Under the pieces are notes generated by a model. That model was not told where the DNA came from and searched no databases. It was given only the letters and a program-made list of their open reading frames with translations. The position numbers and the translations under genes were made by a program. A stretch of DNA of 64,000 nucleotides from an uncultured Lachnospiraceae bacterium (lineage in GTDB: Bacteria > Bacillota > Clostridia > Lachnospirales > Lachnospiraceae): NCBI GenBank assembly GCA_900315945.1, contig ONAZ01000001.1, forward strand, positions 1-64,000, written 5' to 3'. Of this stretch, positions 41,867 to 50,896 are shown in pieces. The stretch's first letter is position 1, and every line of letters starts with the position of its first letter.

Positions 41867-42697
41867 TTAACTTGCAATATCCTTAACTAATGCAATTTCC
41901 TTAGCATAACCTGCGTCATCATTAGGTGTCTCTAAGATAAATGGCTTATCCTGCAATAGCGGATGCCTAATAACATTAGATAATGTATCAATTCCAATAT
42001 GTCCTTCGCCTAACTTAGCATGACGGTCCTTATGAGCACCAAGTTCATTCATACTGTCATTAAGGTGTATTGCCTTAAGTCTGTCGATTCCAATTACCTT
42101 ATCAAATTCATCAAGCACTCCGTCAAGATTATTGGTAAGGTCGTACCCTGCATCCCAAGTGTGACATGTATCAAAGCACACTCCCAATCTGTCTGAGAGT
42201 TCTACTCTGTCTATTATATATCGAAGTTCTTCAAACGTTCTACCTATTTCGCTTCCTTTTCCTGCCATAGTTTCAAGAAGAACCGTAGTGGTCTTAGACT
42301 CAGGCAGCGCCGTATTAAGTGCTTCTATGATAAATGCACTTCCCGTCTCTACTCCCTGTCCAACGTGAGAACCAGGATGGAAATTATAATACTGATTAGG
42401 TGTATATTCCATTCTCTTCAAATCGTCCACCAACATATCTAAAGCGAACTTTCTAATATTCTCCTTATCAGAACACAGATTCATTGTATATGGAGCATGT
42501 GCAACAAGCTTACCGAAGTTTTCTTCCTCTAAATACTTCATTAGAGCTTTTGTATCATTTTCGTCTATGTCCTTTGCTTTACCGCCCCTTGGATTTCTTG
42601 TAAAAAATGCAAATGTATCACCCTTTAATTTTGTCTCTGCCTTTCCCATGGCAAGATATCCTTTTGAATTAGATAAATGATTACCGATGTAAATCAT
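41867..42697 (-). CDS. nfo: Endonuclease IV (AP endonuclease)
   Basis: 276-aa zinc-dependent AP endonuclease that incises DNA at abasic sites in base excision repair. It starts MIYIGNHLSNSKGYLAMG, carries YNFHPGSHVG near residue 105, the VLLETMAGKG motif near 143, and CFDTCHTWDAGYD near 172, followed by HLNDSMNELGAHKDRH; these supply the three zinc ions. Its length is normal. It is the first gene of the run that continues into the NHLM exporter, 17 bp before the adaptor, though it is probably unrelated to export. RBS CGGAGG precedes the ATG. Confidence 0.95.
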   Translation of the reverse strand: MIYIGNHLSNSKGYLAMGKAETKLKGDTFAFFTRNPRGGKAKDIDENDTKALMKYLEEENFGKLVAHAPYTMNLCSDKENIRKFALDMLVDDLKRMEYTPNQYYNFHPGSHVGQGVETGSAFIIEALNTALPESKTTTVLLETMAGKGSEIGRTFEELRYIIDRVELSDRLGVCFDTCHTWDAGYDLTNNLDGVLDEFDKVIGIDRLKAIHLNDSMNELGAHKDRHAKLGEGHIGIDTLSNVIRHPLLQDKPFILETPNDDAGYAKEIALVKDIAS

Positions 42698-42754
42698 ATT
42701 TCATCCTCCGTATTTTTTAACTAAGATTCAATTTTCTCTACTATATTATACTAA

Positions 42755-44092
42755 TTAGAATATCACTTTAAATTCTATGCTTTTATTATCATATGACCTA
42801 GCGCTTACCTTCGCCTTATAACTTTCTGCTATAGCTTGCACAACAGATAGCCCTATTCCGAAGCCACCAGTCTTAGAATTTCTAGATTCATCACGTCTTA
42901 CAAATCTCTCGAAGAGTTCGTCATGTCTTCCTTCTTCTATTTCTTCTACGGAATTACTTACTGTAAGCACTTTGCCTTTATTAGTTTTCTTAAATGCTAC
43001 ATCAACATTTCCACCATCATTAGAATACTTAAATGCATTATCTACAAGAAGTGATAACATCTGGGATAGATTAGTCTCATTTCCTCTAATTATAAGTCCT
43101 GGTTCAATATCTACGTTATAGGTTTTTTTCATTTTAACAGCTATAGGTTCGTATGACTCGCATATTTCTAAGAATAATTTGGACGCATTAACATCCTTTA
43201 ATTCTTCATTAGTATTACCCTCATCCATTCTTGAGAGCATAACCATTTTTTCTGTAAGGTTTGTTAACCTATCAGCCTGCTTTACTATGCTCTTTGTCCA
43301 CTCCGACTCACCATTCTCCATCTCTACAATCTCTACATTGGCCTTAATAATTGCAACAGGAGTTTTAAGTTCGTGGCTGGCATCAGTTATGAAGCGCTTC
43401 TGCTTATCATAGCTTTCAAATACCGGCTTTAAGAAAATCTTCGATAAAATGGCAGATAATATAAATACAAGAATTTCTCCTGCAACTGTAACAATAATAC
43501 TTATTAGAAGAAATGACCTAAAGGAAGACAAATCTCTCTTACAATCTAAGAATATATACATCTTCCCGCCATCTACATCAATCTGTCGATACATATAATC
43601 GTTATACATACCGCTTATACTACCTTTACTATATAATTCCCTTGCATAATCAATTGCACTATCACTTGATATCGCTGCAACATTATCCAAGTTACTAGAT
43701 ACATAGTCTCCATTCTCTGATAGCGTTATATTGAAATATCTTGATTCAAAAGGTGTCTCTTCATTAATACCACCATTACCGTAACTAAAACCATTAAAGC
43801 TATCCCTTTTATCCTTTTTTTGCCCCGCAAAATTATTCTGAGGATTAGAATTCTTATTGTTCTGGGATAAATCCATTCCTTCAGGCTTCATCATGGGGTC
43901 ACTTGTCTGTTGTGGCTGGTCTATCTTAGGAAAATCACCATTATTCTCCGCTAATATATCCATTCTCGCCTTGGCATTACTATATACATTACTATAATTA
44001 ATAATATTAATAATACCCATTATTATAAGAAATACTGCGGTGACAGATATCATTGTAATTGCTATGAACTTACGTCTTAATGTCTTAACCAT
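42755..44092 (-). CDS. Sensor histidine kinase
   Basis: 445-aa membrane kinase. Two transmembrane helices (about residues 10-30 and 192-215) enclose an extracytoplasmic region of about 160 residues that contains a Gln/Asn/Met/Pro-rich stretch (DPMMKPEGMDLSQNN, then NPQNNFAGQKKDK). The cytosolic part has an H-box with the phosphoacceptor His in DASHELKTP, an N-box DNAFKYS and a G-box TGGFGIGLSV. It is 22 bp downstream of its response regulator and together they are divergent from the VTC operon, whose promoter carries OmpR-type direct repeats. The Met/Gln-rich stretch resembles the tail of the lipoprotein in that operon. Confidence 0.92.
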   Translation of the reverse strand: MVKTLRRKFIAITMISVTAVFLIIMGIINIINYSNVYSNAKARMDILAENNGDFPKIDQPQQTSDPMMKPEGMDLSQNNKNSNPQNNFAGQKKDKRDSFNGFSYGNGGINEETPFESRYFNITLSENGDYVSSNLDNVAAISSDSAIDYARELYSKGSISGMYNDYMYRQIDVDGGKMYIFLDCKRDLSSFRSFLLISIIVTVAGEILVFILSAILSKIFLKPVFESYDKQKRFITDASHELKTPVAIIKANVEIVEMENGESEWTKSIVKQADRLTNLTEKMVMLSRMDEGNTNEELKDVNASKLFLEICESYEPIAVKMKKTYNVDIEPGLIIRGNETNLSQMLSLLVDNAFKYSNDGGNVDVAFKKTNKGKVLTVSNSVEEIEEGRHDELFERFVRRDESRNSKTGGFGIGLSVVQAIAESYKAKVSARSYDNKSIEFKVIF

Positions 44093-44114
44093 AATCTATT
44101 CCTATCTATATTAA

Positions 44115-44792
44115 TCACTTCTCATTCTTAGTAAGAGAATAGCCTATTCCCCTATGAGCTTTAATAGTTATATCTGCTTCAAGGGACTTAAGTTTTTTAC
44201 GAAGATTAGAGATATACACCCATACTACATTAAGTTCCGCGTCCGAATCATATCCCCATATCTTATCCATAAACTGGTCTACAGAAATAATCTGTCCTGG
44301 ATTAGTTATTAACATTTCCAGCATCTGAAAATCTTTATTCCCCAACTTAGCGCCTCCTTTTGGAGTAGTTAATTGATAAGTCAACCTATCAAGAGACACG
44401 TTACCATATTCGAGAAGTGAATCAACCACCTCTTCTCTTCTTCTGGTAAGTGCCCTTACTCTTGCTAGAAGTTCCTTCATAGCAAAAGGTTTAGTCAGAT
44501 AATCATCAGCACCTGAATCTAATCCTTCTACTCTATCATCAACCTCTGACTTGGCGGTAAGAAGAAGTACTGGAGTCTTTATTCCATTTGCCCTTGCTTC
44601 TTTAAGCGCGTCAATACCACTCATCCCCGGCATCATAATGTCAAGTATAGCACCATCATATATATCTGACATAAGATAATCTAATGCATCATTACCATTA
44701 TAAACTGCATCCACAGAATAATTATTTGATTTAAGTATTTTAACTAGTGCGTTTGACATATCCTCTTCATCTTCAGCTAATAATAACCTCAT
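44115..44792 (-). CDS. OmpR-family response regulator
   Basis: 225-aa regulator with an N-terminal receiver domain (phosphoacceptor Asp51 in GAILDIMMPGM, Lys in LTKPFAMKELL) and a C-terminal winged-helix DNA-binding domain (about residues 128-222; SVDQFMDKIWGYDSDAELNV). It is the first gene of the two-component operon, with the kinase 22 bp behind. Direct repeats TTTAAGTTTC, 11 bp apart, lie over the -35 of the divergent VTC operon and are its likely binding sites. The length and all phosphorylation residues are normal. Confidence 0.95.
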   Translation of the reverse strand: MRLLLAEDEEDMSNALVKILKSNNYSVDAVYNGNDALDYLMSDIYDGAILDIMMPGMSGIDALKEARANGIKTPVLLLTAKSEVDDRVEGLDSGADDYLTKPFAMKELLARVRALTRRREEVVDSLLEYGNVSLDRLTYQLTTPKGGAKLGNKDFQMLEMLITNPGQIISVDQFMDKIWGYDSDAELNVVWVYISNLRKKLKSLEADITIKAHRGIGYSLTKNEK

Positions 44793-44925
44793 AGTAATTC
44801 ACCTTAACAAGAATGTCTTCTATATATATAACATCCTTATCCTTTCTCTTATTATTACACCCTTTATGTCCTGCCCTATGAAAAAATAATAACATATAAA
44901 GTAAAAAAAAATAATTTTTTTTAAA

Positions 44926-44970
44926 AAACTTAAAAATTTTAAGTTTCATTTAAGTTTCGAATTATATACT
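44926..44970 (+). promoter_or_regulatory. Control region of the VTC operon with response-regulator sites
   Basis: TTTAAGTTTC occurs at 44938-44947 and 44949-44958, an 11-bp period typical of OmpR-family regulator sites. The first copy is also part of a perfect 10-bp-arm palindrome at 44926-44946. A -10 TATACT lies at 44965-44970, and no -35 consensus is present where the repeats lie, as in activator-dependent promoters. Confidence 0.65.
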
Positions 44971-45000
44971 ACAGTCAACAAAAGCAAAGGAGACAAAAAA

Positions 45001-45774
45001 ATGAAAGATCAAATGACATTCAAAAGATATGAATTAAAGTACATGTTAACAAAAGAACAATACTTAATAATAAAAGATGAACTTAAAAACCACATGATTG
45101 AAGACAAGCATGGTCATAGCACAATACAGAGTCTTTATTTCGACACACCAGACTTTCTTCTAATAAGAAGATCAATCGACAAACCAATGTATAAAGAAAA
45201 ATTAAGACTTAGAAGCTACGGACTTGCAGATAAAGACACAAAGGTATTTCTAGAACTAAAAAAGAAATACGACTCAGTAGTCTATAAAAGAAGAATTAGT
45301 ACAACAGAAGATGAAGCACTTAACTTCTTCAAACAAGACTCTGAAAACAAAATAATGGACACGATTGTTGATTCTCAGATTAAGCAGGAAATAAAATATG
45401 CAAGAGATTTATACAGTTCACTAGCTCCTAGAGTTCTACTTTCTTACGAAAGGGATGCTTACTACGGAATAGATGATTCATCATTTAGAGTCACTTTCGA
45501 TTCTAACATCCTTTGGAGAGATACAGACGTCAATCTCCATAGTGGAATATATGGTAACTCTATACTCCCTGAGGGGTATGTATTAATGGAGCTAAAAACA
45601 TCTGGCGGCCTTCCACTTTGGATGACAACTCTTCTATCAAGCAACCAGATCTACAAAACATCATTTTCCAAATACGGAACTGCTTACAAGACAATTCTTG
45701 CAAGAGATGGCAAAATCAGAGAATTTGCATATAGATATAATTCAAGCGCGAAAGGGGTATTAAGATATGCTTAA
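45001..45774 (+). CDS. VTC domain protein, polyphosphate polymerase-like
   Basis: 257-aa cytosolic protein with the VTC fold (triphosphate tunnel family). It begins MTFKRYELKYMLTKEQ; the basic and acidic tunnel residues are visible in YKEKLRLRSYG, VFLELKKKYDSVVYKRR (in parts) and VLMELKTSGGLP. In yeast VTC4 this domain polymerizes polyphosphate from ATP; bacterial versions paired with DUF4956 are less well known. It overlaps the DUF4956 membrane gene by 8 bp and is part of a three-gene operon regulated by the neighbouring two-component system. RBS AAAGGAG precedes the ATG. Confidence 0.85.
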   Translation: MKDQMTFKRYELKYMLTKEQYLIIKDELKNHMIEDKHGHSTIQSLYFDTPDFLLIRRSIDKPMYKEKLRLRSYGLADKDTKVFLELKKKYDSVVYKRRISTTEDEALNFFKQDSENKIMDTIVDSQIKQEIKYARDLYSSLAPRVLLSYERDAYYGIDDSSFRVTFDSNILWRDTDVNLHSGIYGNSILPEGYVLMELKTSGGLPLWMTTLLSSNQIYKTSFSKYGTAYKTILARDGKIREFAYRYNSSAKGVLRYA

Positions 45775-46462
45775 CAGTTTATTTACAAGTGTGCTAACAG
45801 AAAGCACAGAAACAATTTCAATTTCAAATTTCATTGCATGTATCGGAGTTTCTTTACTAATTGGAATATTCTTCGCATTCATGTACGCATTTAGAACAAA
45901 GTATACTAAGAGCTTTGTAATTACACTAGCAATGCTTCCAGCAATTGTATGTACAGTTATTATGATGGTTAACGGTAATATCGGAGCCGGAGTTGCTGTA
46001 GCCGGAGCATTTAGCTTAGTTAGATTCAGATCAGTACCAGGTAGTGCAAGAGATATCGGCTCAATATTCATGGCAATGGGAGCCGGACTAATTACCGGAA
46101 TGGGTTATCTAGGATACGCAATTCTATTCTCACTAATTATGGGAATTGTACTAATGGCACTTACAACAATTCCATTTAGTGGCAACAAGAAAAGGGACGC
46201 AATTGAGAAAACCCTTAAGATTACAATACCAGAAGATTTAGATTACTATAACGTTTTTGATGATATATTTGACCAATACACAACAGAGCATTCACTTGTA
46301 AGCTCTAAGACAACTAATATGGGTTCTATGTTCAAACTAATATATAACATTTCTCTTAAGGACCCATCTAAGGAAAAAGAATTCGTTGACAATCTTCGTT
46401 GCAAGAATGGCAACTTAGAGATTGCACTCACAAGACAGGAGGTAAATAACAATGCATTATAA
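45767..46462 (+). CDS. DUF4956 membrane protein
   Basis: 231-aa protein with about four transmembrane helices in the first 150 residues (LIACIGVSLLIGIFFAFMY-type stretches) and a conserved cytosolic loop VAGAFSLVRFRSVPGSARDIG that marks DUF4956. The C-terminal about 80 residues are soluble, with an EKTLKITIPEDLDYYNVFDDIF segment (given here as EKTLKITIPEDL and DYYNVFDDIF). VTC and DUF4956 genes occur together in many Firmicutes, possibly as a membrane-bound polyphosphate or cell-wall-linked module. It overlaps the VTC gene by 8 bp and the lipoprotein gene by 11 bp, so all three are translationally coupled. Confidence 0.85.
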   Translation: MLNSLFTSVLTESTETISISNFIACIGVSLLIGIFFAFMYAFRTKYTKSFVITLAMLPAIVCTVIMMVNGNIGAGVAVAGAFSLVRFRSVPGSARDIGSIFMAMGAGLITGMGYLGYAILFSLIMGIVLMALTTIPFSGNKKRDAIEKTLKITIPEDLDYYNVFDDIFDQYTTEHSLVSSKTTNMGSMFKLIYNISLKDPSKEKEFVDNLRCKNGNLEIALTRQEVNNNAL

Positions 46463-47909
46463 TAAGATAAAAAAGATTCTTGCTGTGATGGCAATTGGAT
46501 CACTTCTAACTCTCACAGCAGCAGGATGTTCATATAATAATAATAGTAGCAATACAACTTCAACCAGTACAGAAGTTGAGACAGTAGATATCAACAATTT
46601 ATTCTCTGACAGAGATTTAAATTCAAGTTATGACGCATCGTCGCCTAAGATTACACTTTCAGACAGCTCTATATCAAGTGATAGTGATAATGCCAAAGTA
46701 AGTGGCAATACAGTGACAATAAGTGCAGGAGGAACATATATAATTACTGGTTCTGCTTCAGATGCACAGATTGTTGTGGATGCAGGAACAGATAAGGTTC
46801 AACTTGTATTAGACAATGTATCCCTTACTTCCTCTAGTGCAGCTGCCATCTATGTAAAGCAGGCTGACAAGGTATTTGTCACACTAGCTGATGGAACTAC
46901 AAACTCTATATCAACATCTTCAGACAGTGTTGAAATGGACGATAGCACAGTTGATGGCACAATCTTTTCAAAGGATGATTTAACATTTAACGGAAATGGT
47001 ACTCTTAACATAACAAGTACTAAGACAAATGGAATTGTTGGAAAAGACGATTTGAAGCTGGTAAGTGGAACAATAAATGTAACTTCAGGCAACCATGCAA
47101 TAGAAGGAAAAGATACAATTAGCGTTAAAGAAGCTGTTATTACTGCAAATGCAGGTAAAGACGGTCTTCACTCAGATGGAACAGTTAGTGTTGTAGGCGG
47201 TAATATTAACATAAATAATTCCGTTGAAGGAATTGAAGGTCAGGTAATTAATATGGCTGGTGGTAATACTAACGTTGTATCGTCAGACGACGCTCTTAAC
47301 GCAGCAACAGCAGATTCAAATACAAGTAACAATCCTGAAGCTTCAGACAGCAATGCCATCCTCAACATATCAGGCGGTAAGCTTACAGTAAATGCTAATG
47401 GAGATGGATTAGATTCAAATGGAGCAATCAACATTTCAGGTGGAGAGACATACGTATCTGGACCAACCAATGATGGTAACACAGCAATTGATTTTGGCTC
47501 AGAATGTGTAGTAACAGGAGGAGTTCTAGTTGCTGCCGGATCATCGGGAATGGTTGAAGCAATGTCAGACAAATCAACACAAGCAGTTATGACAGTAAAT
47601 GCAAGTTCTAACAGTGGAACAATTACAGTATCAGATAGCTCTAATAATAAGGTTGTTGAATACACACCAGACAAACAATATGCATGCGTAACAATTAGCG
47701 CACCTACCCTCCAAGTTGGACAGACTTACAAAGTAACATGTGGTACAACATCAGAAGATATTACATTAAATAGTACAGTTACAAGTAACGTTCAGGCAAC
47801 TATGGGCGGCGGCATGAGAGGCGGCCAGATGCAACCGCCTTCTGATCAAAATGGTCAGATGCAAAATAAAATGAACCGTGGCAATATGCAAAATAAAAAG
47901 ACAAATTAA
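46452..47909 (+). CDS. Carbohydrate-binding (DUF4353-type) lipoprotein
   Basis: 485-aa exported lipoprotein: signal peptide with lipobox LTAAGC puts the lipid Cys at about residue 26. The mature part is a long parallel beta-helix-like repeat protein (segments such as AIEGKDTISVKEAVITANAGK and GGNININNSVEGIEGQ), matching the DUF4353 carbohydrate-binding family. The C-terminal about 35 residues are rich in Met, Gln, Gly and Asn (MGGGMRGGQMQPP, then QNKMNRGNMQNKK), resembling a metal-binding or low-complexity tail and echoing the kinase sensor loop. It is the last gene of the VTC operon. RBS AGGAGG precedes the ATG. Confidence 0.8.
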   Translation: MHYNKIKKILAVMAIGSLLTLTAAGCSYNNNSSNTTSTSTEVETVDINNLFSDRDLNSSYDASSPKITLSDSSISSDSDNAKVSGNTVTISAGGTYIITGSASDAQIVVDAGTDKVQLVLDNVSLTSSSAAAIYVKQADKVFVTLADGTTNSISTSSDSVEMDDSTVDGTIFSKDDLTFNGNGTLNITSTKTNGIVGKDDLKLVSGTINVTSGNHAIEGKDTISVKEAVITANAGKDGLHSDGTVSVVGGNININNSVEGIEGQVINMAGGNTNVVSSDDALNAATADSNTSNNPEASDSNAILNISGGKLTVNANGDGLDSNGAINISGGETYVSGPTNDGNTAIDFGSECVVTGGVLVAAGSSGMVEAMSDKSTQAVMTVNASSNSGTITVSDSSNNKVVEYTPDKQYACVTISAPTLQVGQTYKVTCGTTSEDITLNSTVTSNVQATMGGGMRGGQMQPPSDQNGQMQNKMNRGNMQNKKTN

Positions 47910-47954
47910 CCACGATTCATACATTTAACACTTTTAATAAAGGAATAACACAGT

Positions 47955-50099
47955 TTATAAATCTGTGATATCCCATATAGTACTGCAGAAAAGTTTCCTT
48001 CCCTCGCGCTCGTGCAAAAAGAATACCCTAAAGTACAACTTTTTTGCAGTGCCCTTAGGTGAATTGTATATTACACATCCAGAGGATGATTTCGACTTAG
48101 AAGAAGATGCATTGTTAAATATTTCTATAAAATCAGAATTATTGTCAATCAATCTATCAACACTAGTTATTATTTCATCCTCTGTGACTTCACCTAGCAT
48201 ACTAAATACTCTATAATACTGTTCGTTAACTCTTACAACAGCCAGCTTATCTCTAACGATTTCAAAGAAAGCAAAAGGACCTAGTACTTCATTAATCATA
48301 GAATCCGTAAAAAGATTAGTCCTTAAGAATTCCAAGACATGAAGAGGTTTATAATTACTAACCTTACCATCACTTTCTCTTTCTACTTTAGAATTATCCT
48401 TTATTAGCTCTTCAAACTTCTTAAGAGGCATAGGCTTATAATAATAATAACCCTGTGCATATACACATCCAAGTTTTGTCAAAACCTCAACCTGATCTAA
48501 ACGCTCTACACCTTCAACAATAATTGGAAGTCCTAATTGATTAGACATTCCCACAATAGAATCTATTATACTAATGCCCTTCTCACTATTCTCCCTGTCT
48601 TCATTTGTATCAAGAAATTTCATATCAAGTTTCAAGACATCAACCTTAATATTGCGAAGCATATTGAGAGAAGAATAAGCGCTTCCGAAATCGTCTAATA
48701 ACACTTTGAATCCAGCTTTTCTAAGTCGGTCCACTGTTTTATTAATCAAGCTATATTCTTTCGCATAAGCACTTTCTGTTATCTCGATATCAATCATATG
48801 AGGACTCAGATCATACTTCTTAATTAAATGTTCAAAATATTCTGCTACATCCCCAGCAAAAACATCTATTTGTGACACATTTACAGAGATTGGAAGTGGA
48901 TCTCTTCCTCTATCAATCCAACTCCTCAACCACTTACATACTTCTTCCCATATATATCTATCGAGATTAGTAATAAAGCCATTGTCTTCAAGAATCGGAA
49001 CAAATTTACCCGGAGATATTAGTCCTTTAGTTCTATGTGCCCACCTAACCAAAGCTTCCGCACCAACTATTTTGCCGTTAAGCATATTAACCTTAGGCTG
49101 CAGGAAGAATCTAAATTCCTTAGCATCCATTCCTCTTTGGACATCGCTAAGCATTATTAATTCATCTCCGGTTTTTTTCAAAAGTCCCGGATCATAAATA
49201 GCCACTCTGTTATGATAATTGCCAGGTATATCAGACATTGCTGTTACAGCATTATCATACATAAGCTGCGCATCATATAAACTGTCTCTAGCCTCAAATA
49301 TTCCGTACATTGGCCCAAAGCCTATTGACTGTCCGTATTTCTCAAGCATATCTATAATTCGCTCCTGGATTTGCTCAATCAATCCAAGACTATATGGTGC
49401 AAACAAGGCAAAATTATCCCCTCCAAGATAACCGCAAATCGCTCTTGTTCCAGCAGTATATTCTTTCAGACAATCTGCTAACTCTTGAAGATAAATGTCT
49501 CCCTCTTCACGGCCAAACCAATCGTTAAACAGGCGAAAGTGTTCTATATCAATAGCCACCATAAAATAATCTTCTTCTATCTTGCCAGATTCAATTAATG
49601 TATCACAGGCAAAGAAGAATGAGGCATATGATAAGAGTCCTGTTTTCTCATCAACCTTTCTGCTATTTTCCTCCATTTGAGCTTTAAGCTTATATGAAAG
49701 CTCCCTTTGCTTCTCAAAAAGCATAACAGTAGCAAGCACTCTTCGCCTAACAATTCTTGGCTCAAAAGGTTTCAGAATATAATCAAGAGCTCCTAGATCA
49801 TATGTCTTCTCAACCTTATCAGCTTCCTGCTCTCCAGAAATAACAATGACAGGAATATAATCTATTATGTGTTCCTTATTCATAACACTTAATACTTCAT
49901 ACCCATCCATTCTAGGCATCATAATATCAAGAAGGCAAAGATCTATTTTCTTCCTTGAATCACGCATTATCTCTAATGCTTGTATCCCATCAGCTGCTTC
50001 ATAAATTTTAAAATCCGCACTTAGAATAGTATTAAGAATATCTCTGTTAATATCAGAATCATCAACAACCAATACACTATACTTTTTTTCTTTCCCCAT
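47955..50099 (-). CDS. Response regulator with GGDEF-like and EAL domains
   Basis: 714-aa signalling protein: receiver domain (phosphoacceptor Asp in LCLLDIMMPRM near residue 55), a GGDEF-like domain whose signature reads GGDNF, and an EAL domain with intact motifs (EALVRW, DIEITESAY, LLDDFGSAYSSL, EGVERLDQ). The C-terminal about 140 residues look like a PAS domain. The degenerate GGDEF and complete EAL indicate a c-di-GMP phosphodiesterase. The ATG at 50099 follows GGGGGAC; a TTG six codons earlier is the alternative. It abuts the HD-domain gene (18 bp). Confidence 0.88.
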   Translation of the reverse strand: MGKEKKYSVLVVDDSDINRDILNTILSADFKIYEAADGIQALEIMRDSRKKIDLCLLDIMMPRMDGYEVLSVMNKEHIIDYIPVIVISGEQEADKVEKTYDLGALDYILKPFEPRIVRRRVLATVMLFEKQRELSYKLKAQMEENSRKVDEKTGLLSYASFFFACDTLIESGKIEEDYFMVAIDIEHFRLFNDWFGREEGDIYLQELADCLKEYTAGTRAICGYLGGDNFALFAPYSLGLIEQIQERIIDMLEKYGQSIGFGPMYGIFEARDSLYDAQLMYDNAVTAMSDIPGNYHNRVAIYDPGLLKKTGDELIMLSDVQRGMDAKEFRFFLQPKVNMLNGKIVGAEALVRWAHRTKGLISPGKFVPILEDNGFITNLDRYIWEEVCKWLRSWIDRGRDPLPISVNVSQIDVFAGDVAEYFEHLIKKYDLSPHMIDIEITESAYAKEYSLINKTVDRLRKAGFKVLLDDFGSAYSSLNMLRNIKVDVLKLDMKFLDTNEDRENSEKGISIIDSIVGMSNQLGLPIIVEGVERLDQVEVLTKLGCVYAQGYYYYKPMPLKKFEELIKDNSKVERESDGKVSNYKPLHVLEFLRTNLFTDSMINEVLGPFAFFEIVRDKLAVVRVNEQYYRVFSMLGEVTEDEIITSVDRLIDNNSDFIEIFNNASSSKSKSSSGCVIYNSPKGTAKKLYFRVFFLHEREGRKLFCSTIWDITDL

Positions 50100-50117
50100 T
50101 TCTAGTCCCCCATTCAA

Positions 50118-50894
50118 CTAGTATTCTAAATAATCCTTTAGCTCCTTCTTTATCATTTCTACTTGTTCTTTTGTTTTCTCATTTGTGAAATCTTCTTCTA
50201 GTATTCTCATCAAGAATCCTTGTTCTTTTGCAATTTCTTTAGATTTTGGAAAGACCAATTCAAAGCTCAATGCCACAAACCCCACTTTTACATCAGCCAT
50301 TGTCTTCCTAAGTTCTCTTTTAATTGCATGATGTTCATAAAAAGCATCTAATACTTCTGGTGTAATCTCAGAATCAAGCAATTCTTCTCTAGTTACTGCA
50401 TACACATTATTTACTGGTTCTTCCATTGCCACCCTAAATATATCAACTTTATCAGCATCTCTTATGATATTACAGAACAATTCCTCTTTTTCACTCAAAT
50501 CATCTGGCAATTTATATACACTATGCCATCTTATTGCAAGTTCAAGGTAATGCATATCTTCTGAATGCACATCTTGTTCATCTACAAATCTGTTAATGAG
50601 TCCTTCCTCAAAGAGAATTTCGCATCCAAGCTTTGCATGATCAACTGATTTGCTATCATAAAATGTCTTATAGATCGTATACTGTCTAAACCTTGCAATA
50701 TCATGAAGCATACCAATGAGATAACACAGATTTACCTCATCATTACTGAGATTCAATGACTTGGCAATATCAACACATATAGATGCAACATTTATAGTGT
50801 GTACCTTTTTCAAGTGAATCATTTCATCTTCAACATCAAATTCTTCTACATATTCATTAAAGACACTTTTTATCTTCTCTTTATCAATGTTCAT
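50118..50894 (-). CDS. HD-domain phosphohydrolase
   Basis: 258-aa cytosolic protein of the HD superfamily. Metal ligands are His in VHTINVASICVDI (about residue 31), the HD pair in GMLHDIARFRQ (about 70), further His in SVDHAKLG, and a late Asp in IIRDADKVDI. It lacks other domains. Such enzymes hydrolyse nucleotides or dinucleotides; the substrate here is not known. The ATG at 50894 was chosen over a GTG that overlaps the PIN gene stop. Within the signalling operon it may act on a nucleotide second messenger, which is inference from context. Confidence 0.8.
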   Translation of the reverse strand: MNIDKEKIKSVFNEYVEEFDVEDEMIHLKKVHTINVASICVDIAKSLNLSNDEVNLCYLIGMLHDIARFRQYTIYKTFYDSKSVDHAKLGCEILFEEGLINRFVDEQDVHSEDMHYLELAIRWHSVYKLPDDLSEKEELFCNIIRDADKVDIFRVAMEEPVNNVYAVTREELLDSEITPEVLDAFYEHHAIKRELRKTMADVKVGFVALSFELVFPKSKEIAKEQGFLMRILEEDFTNEKTKEQVEMIKKELKDYLEY

Positions 50895-50896
50895 AC

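Noticed and set aside
47944..47970. Weak hairpin CACAG...CTGTG between the convergent lipoprotein and REC-EAL genes
   Set aside because: Short stem without a clear T-run, partly inside the coding end; not supported as a terminator.
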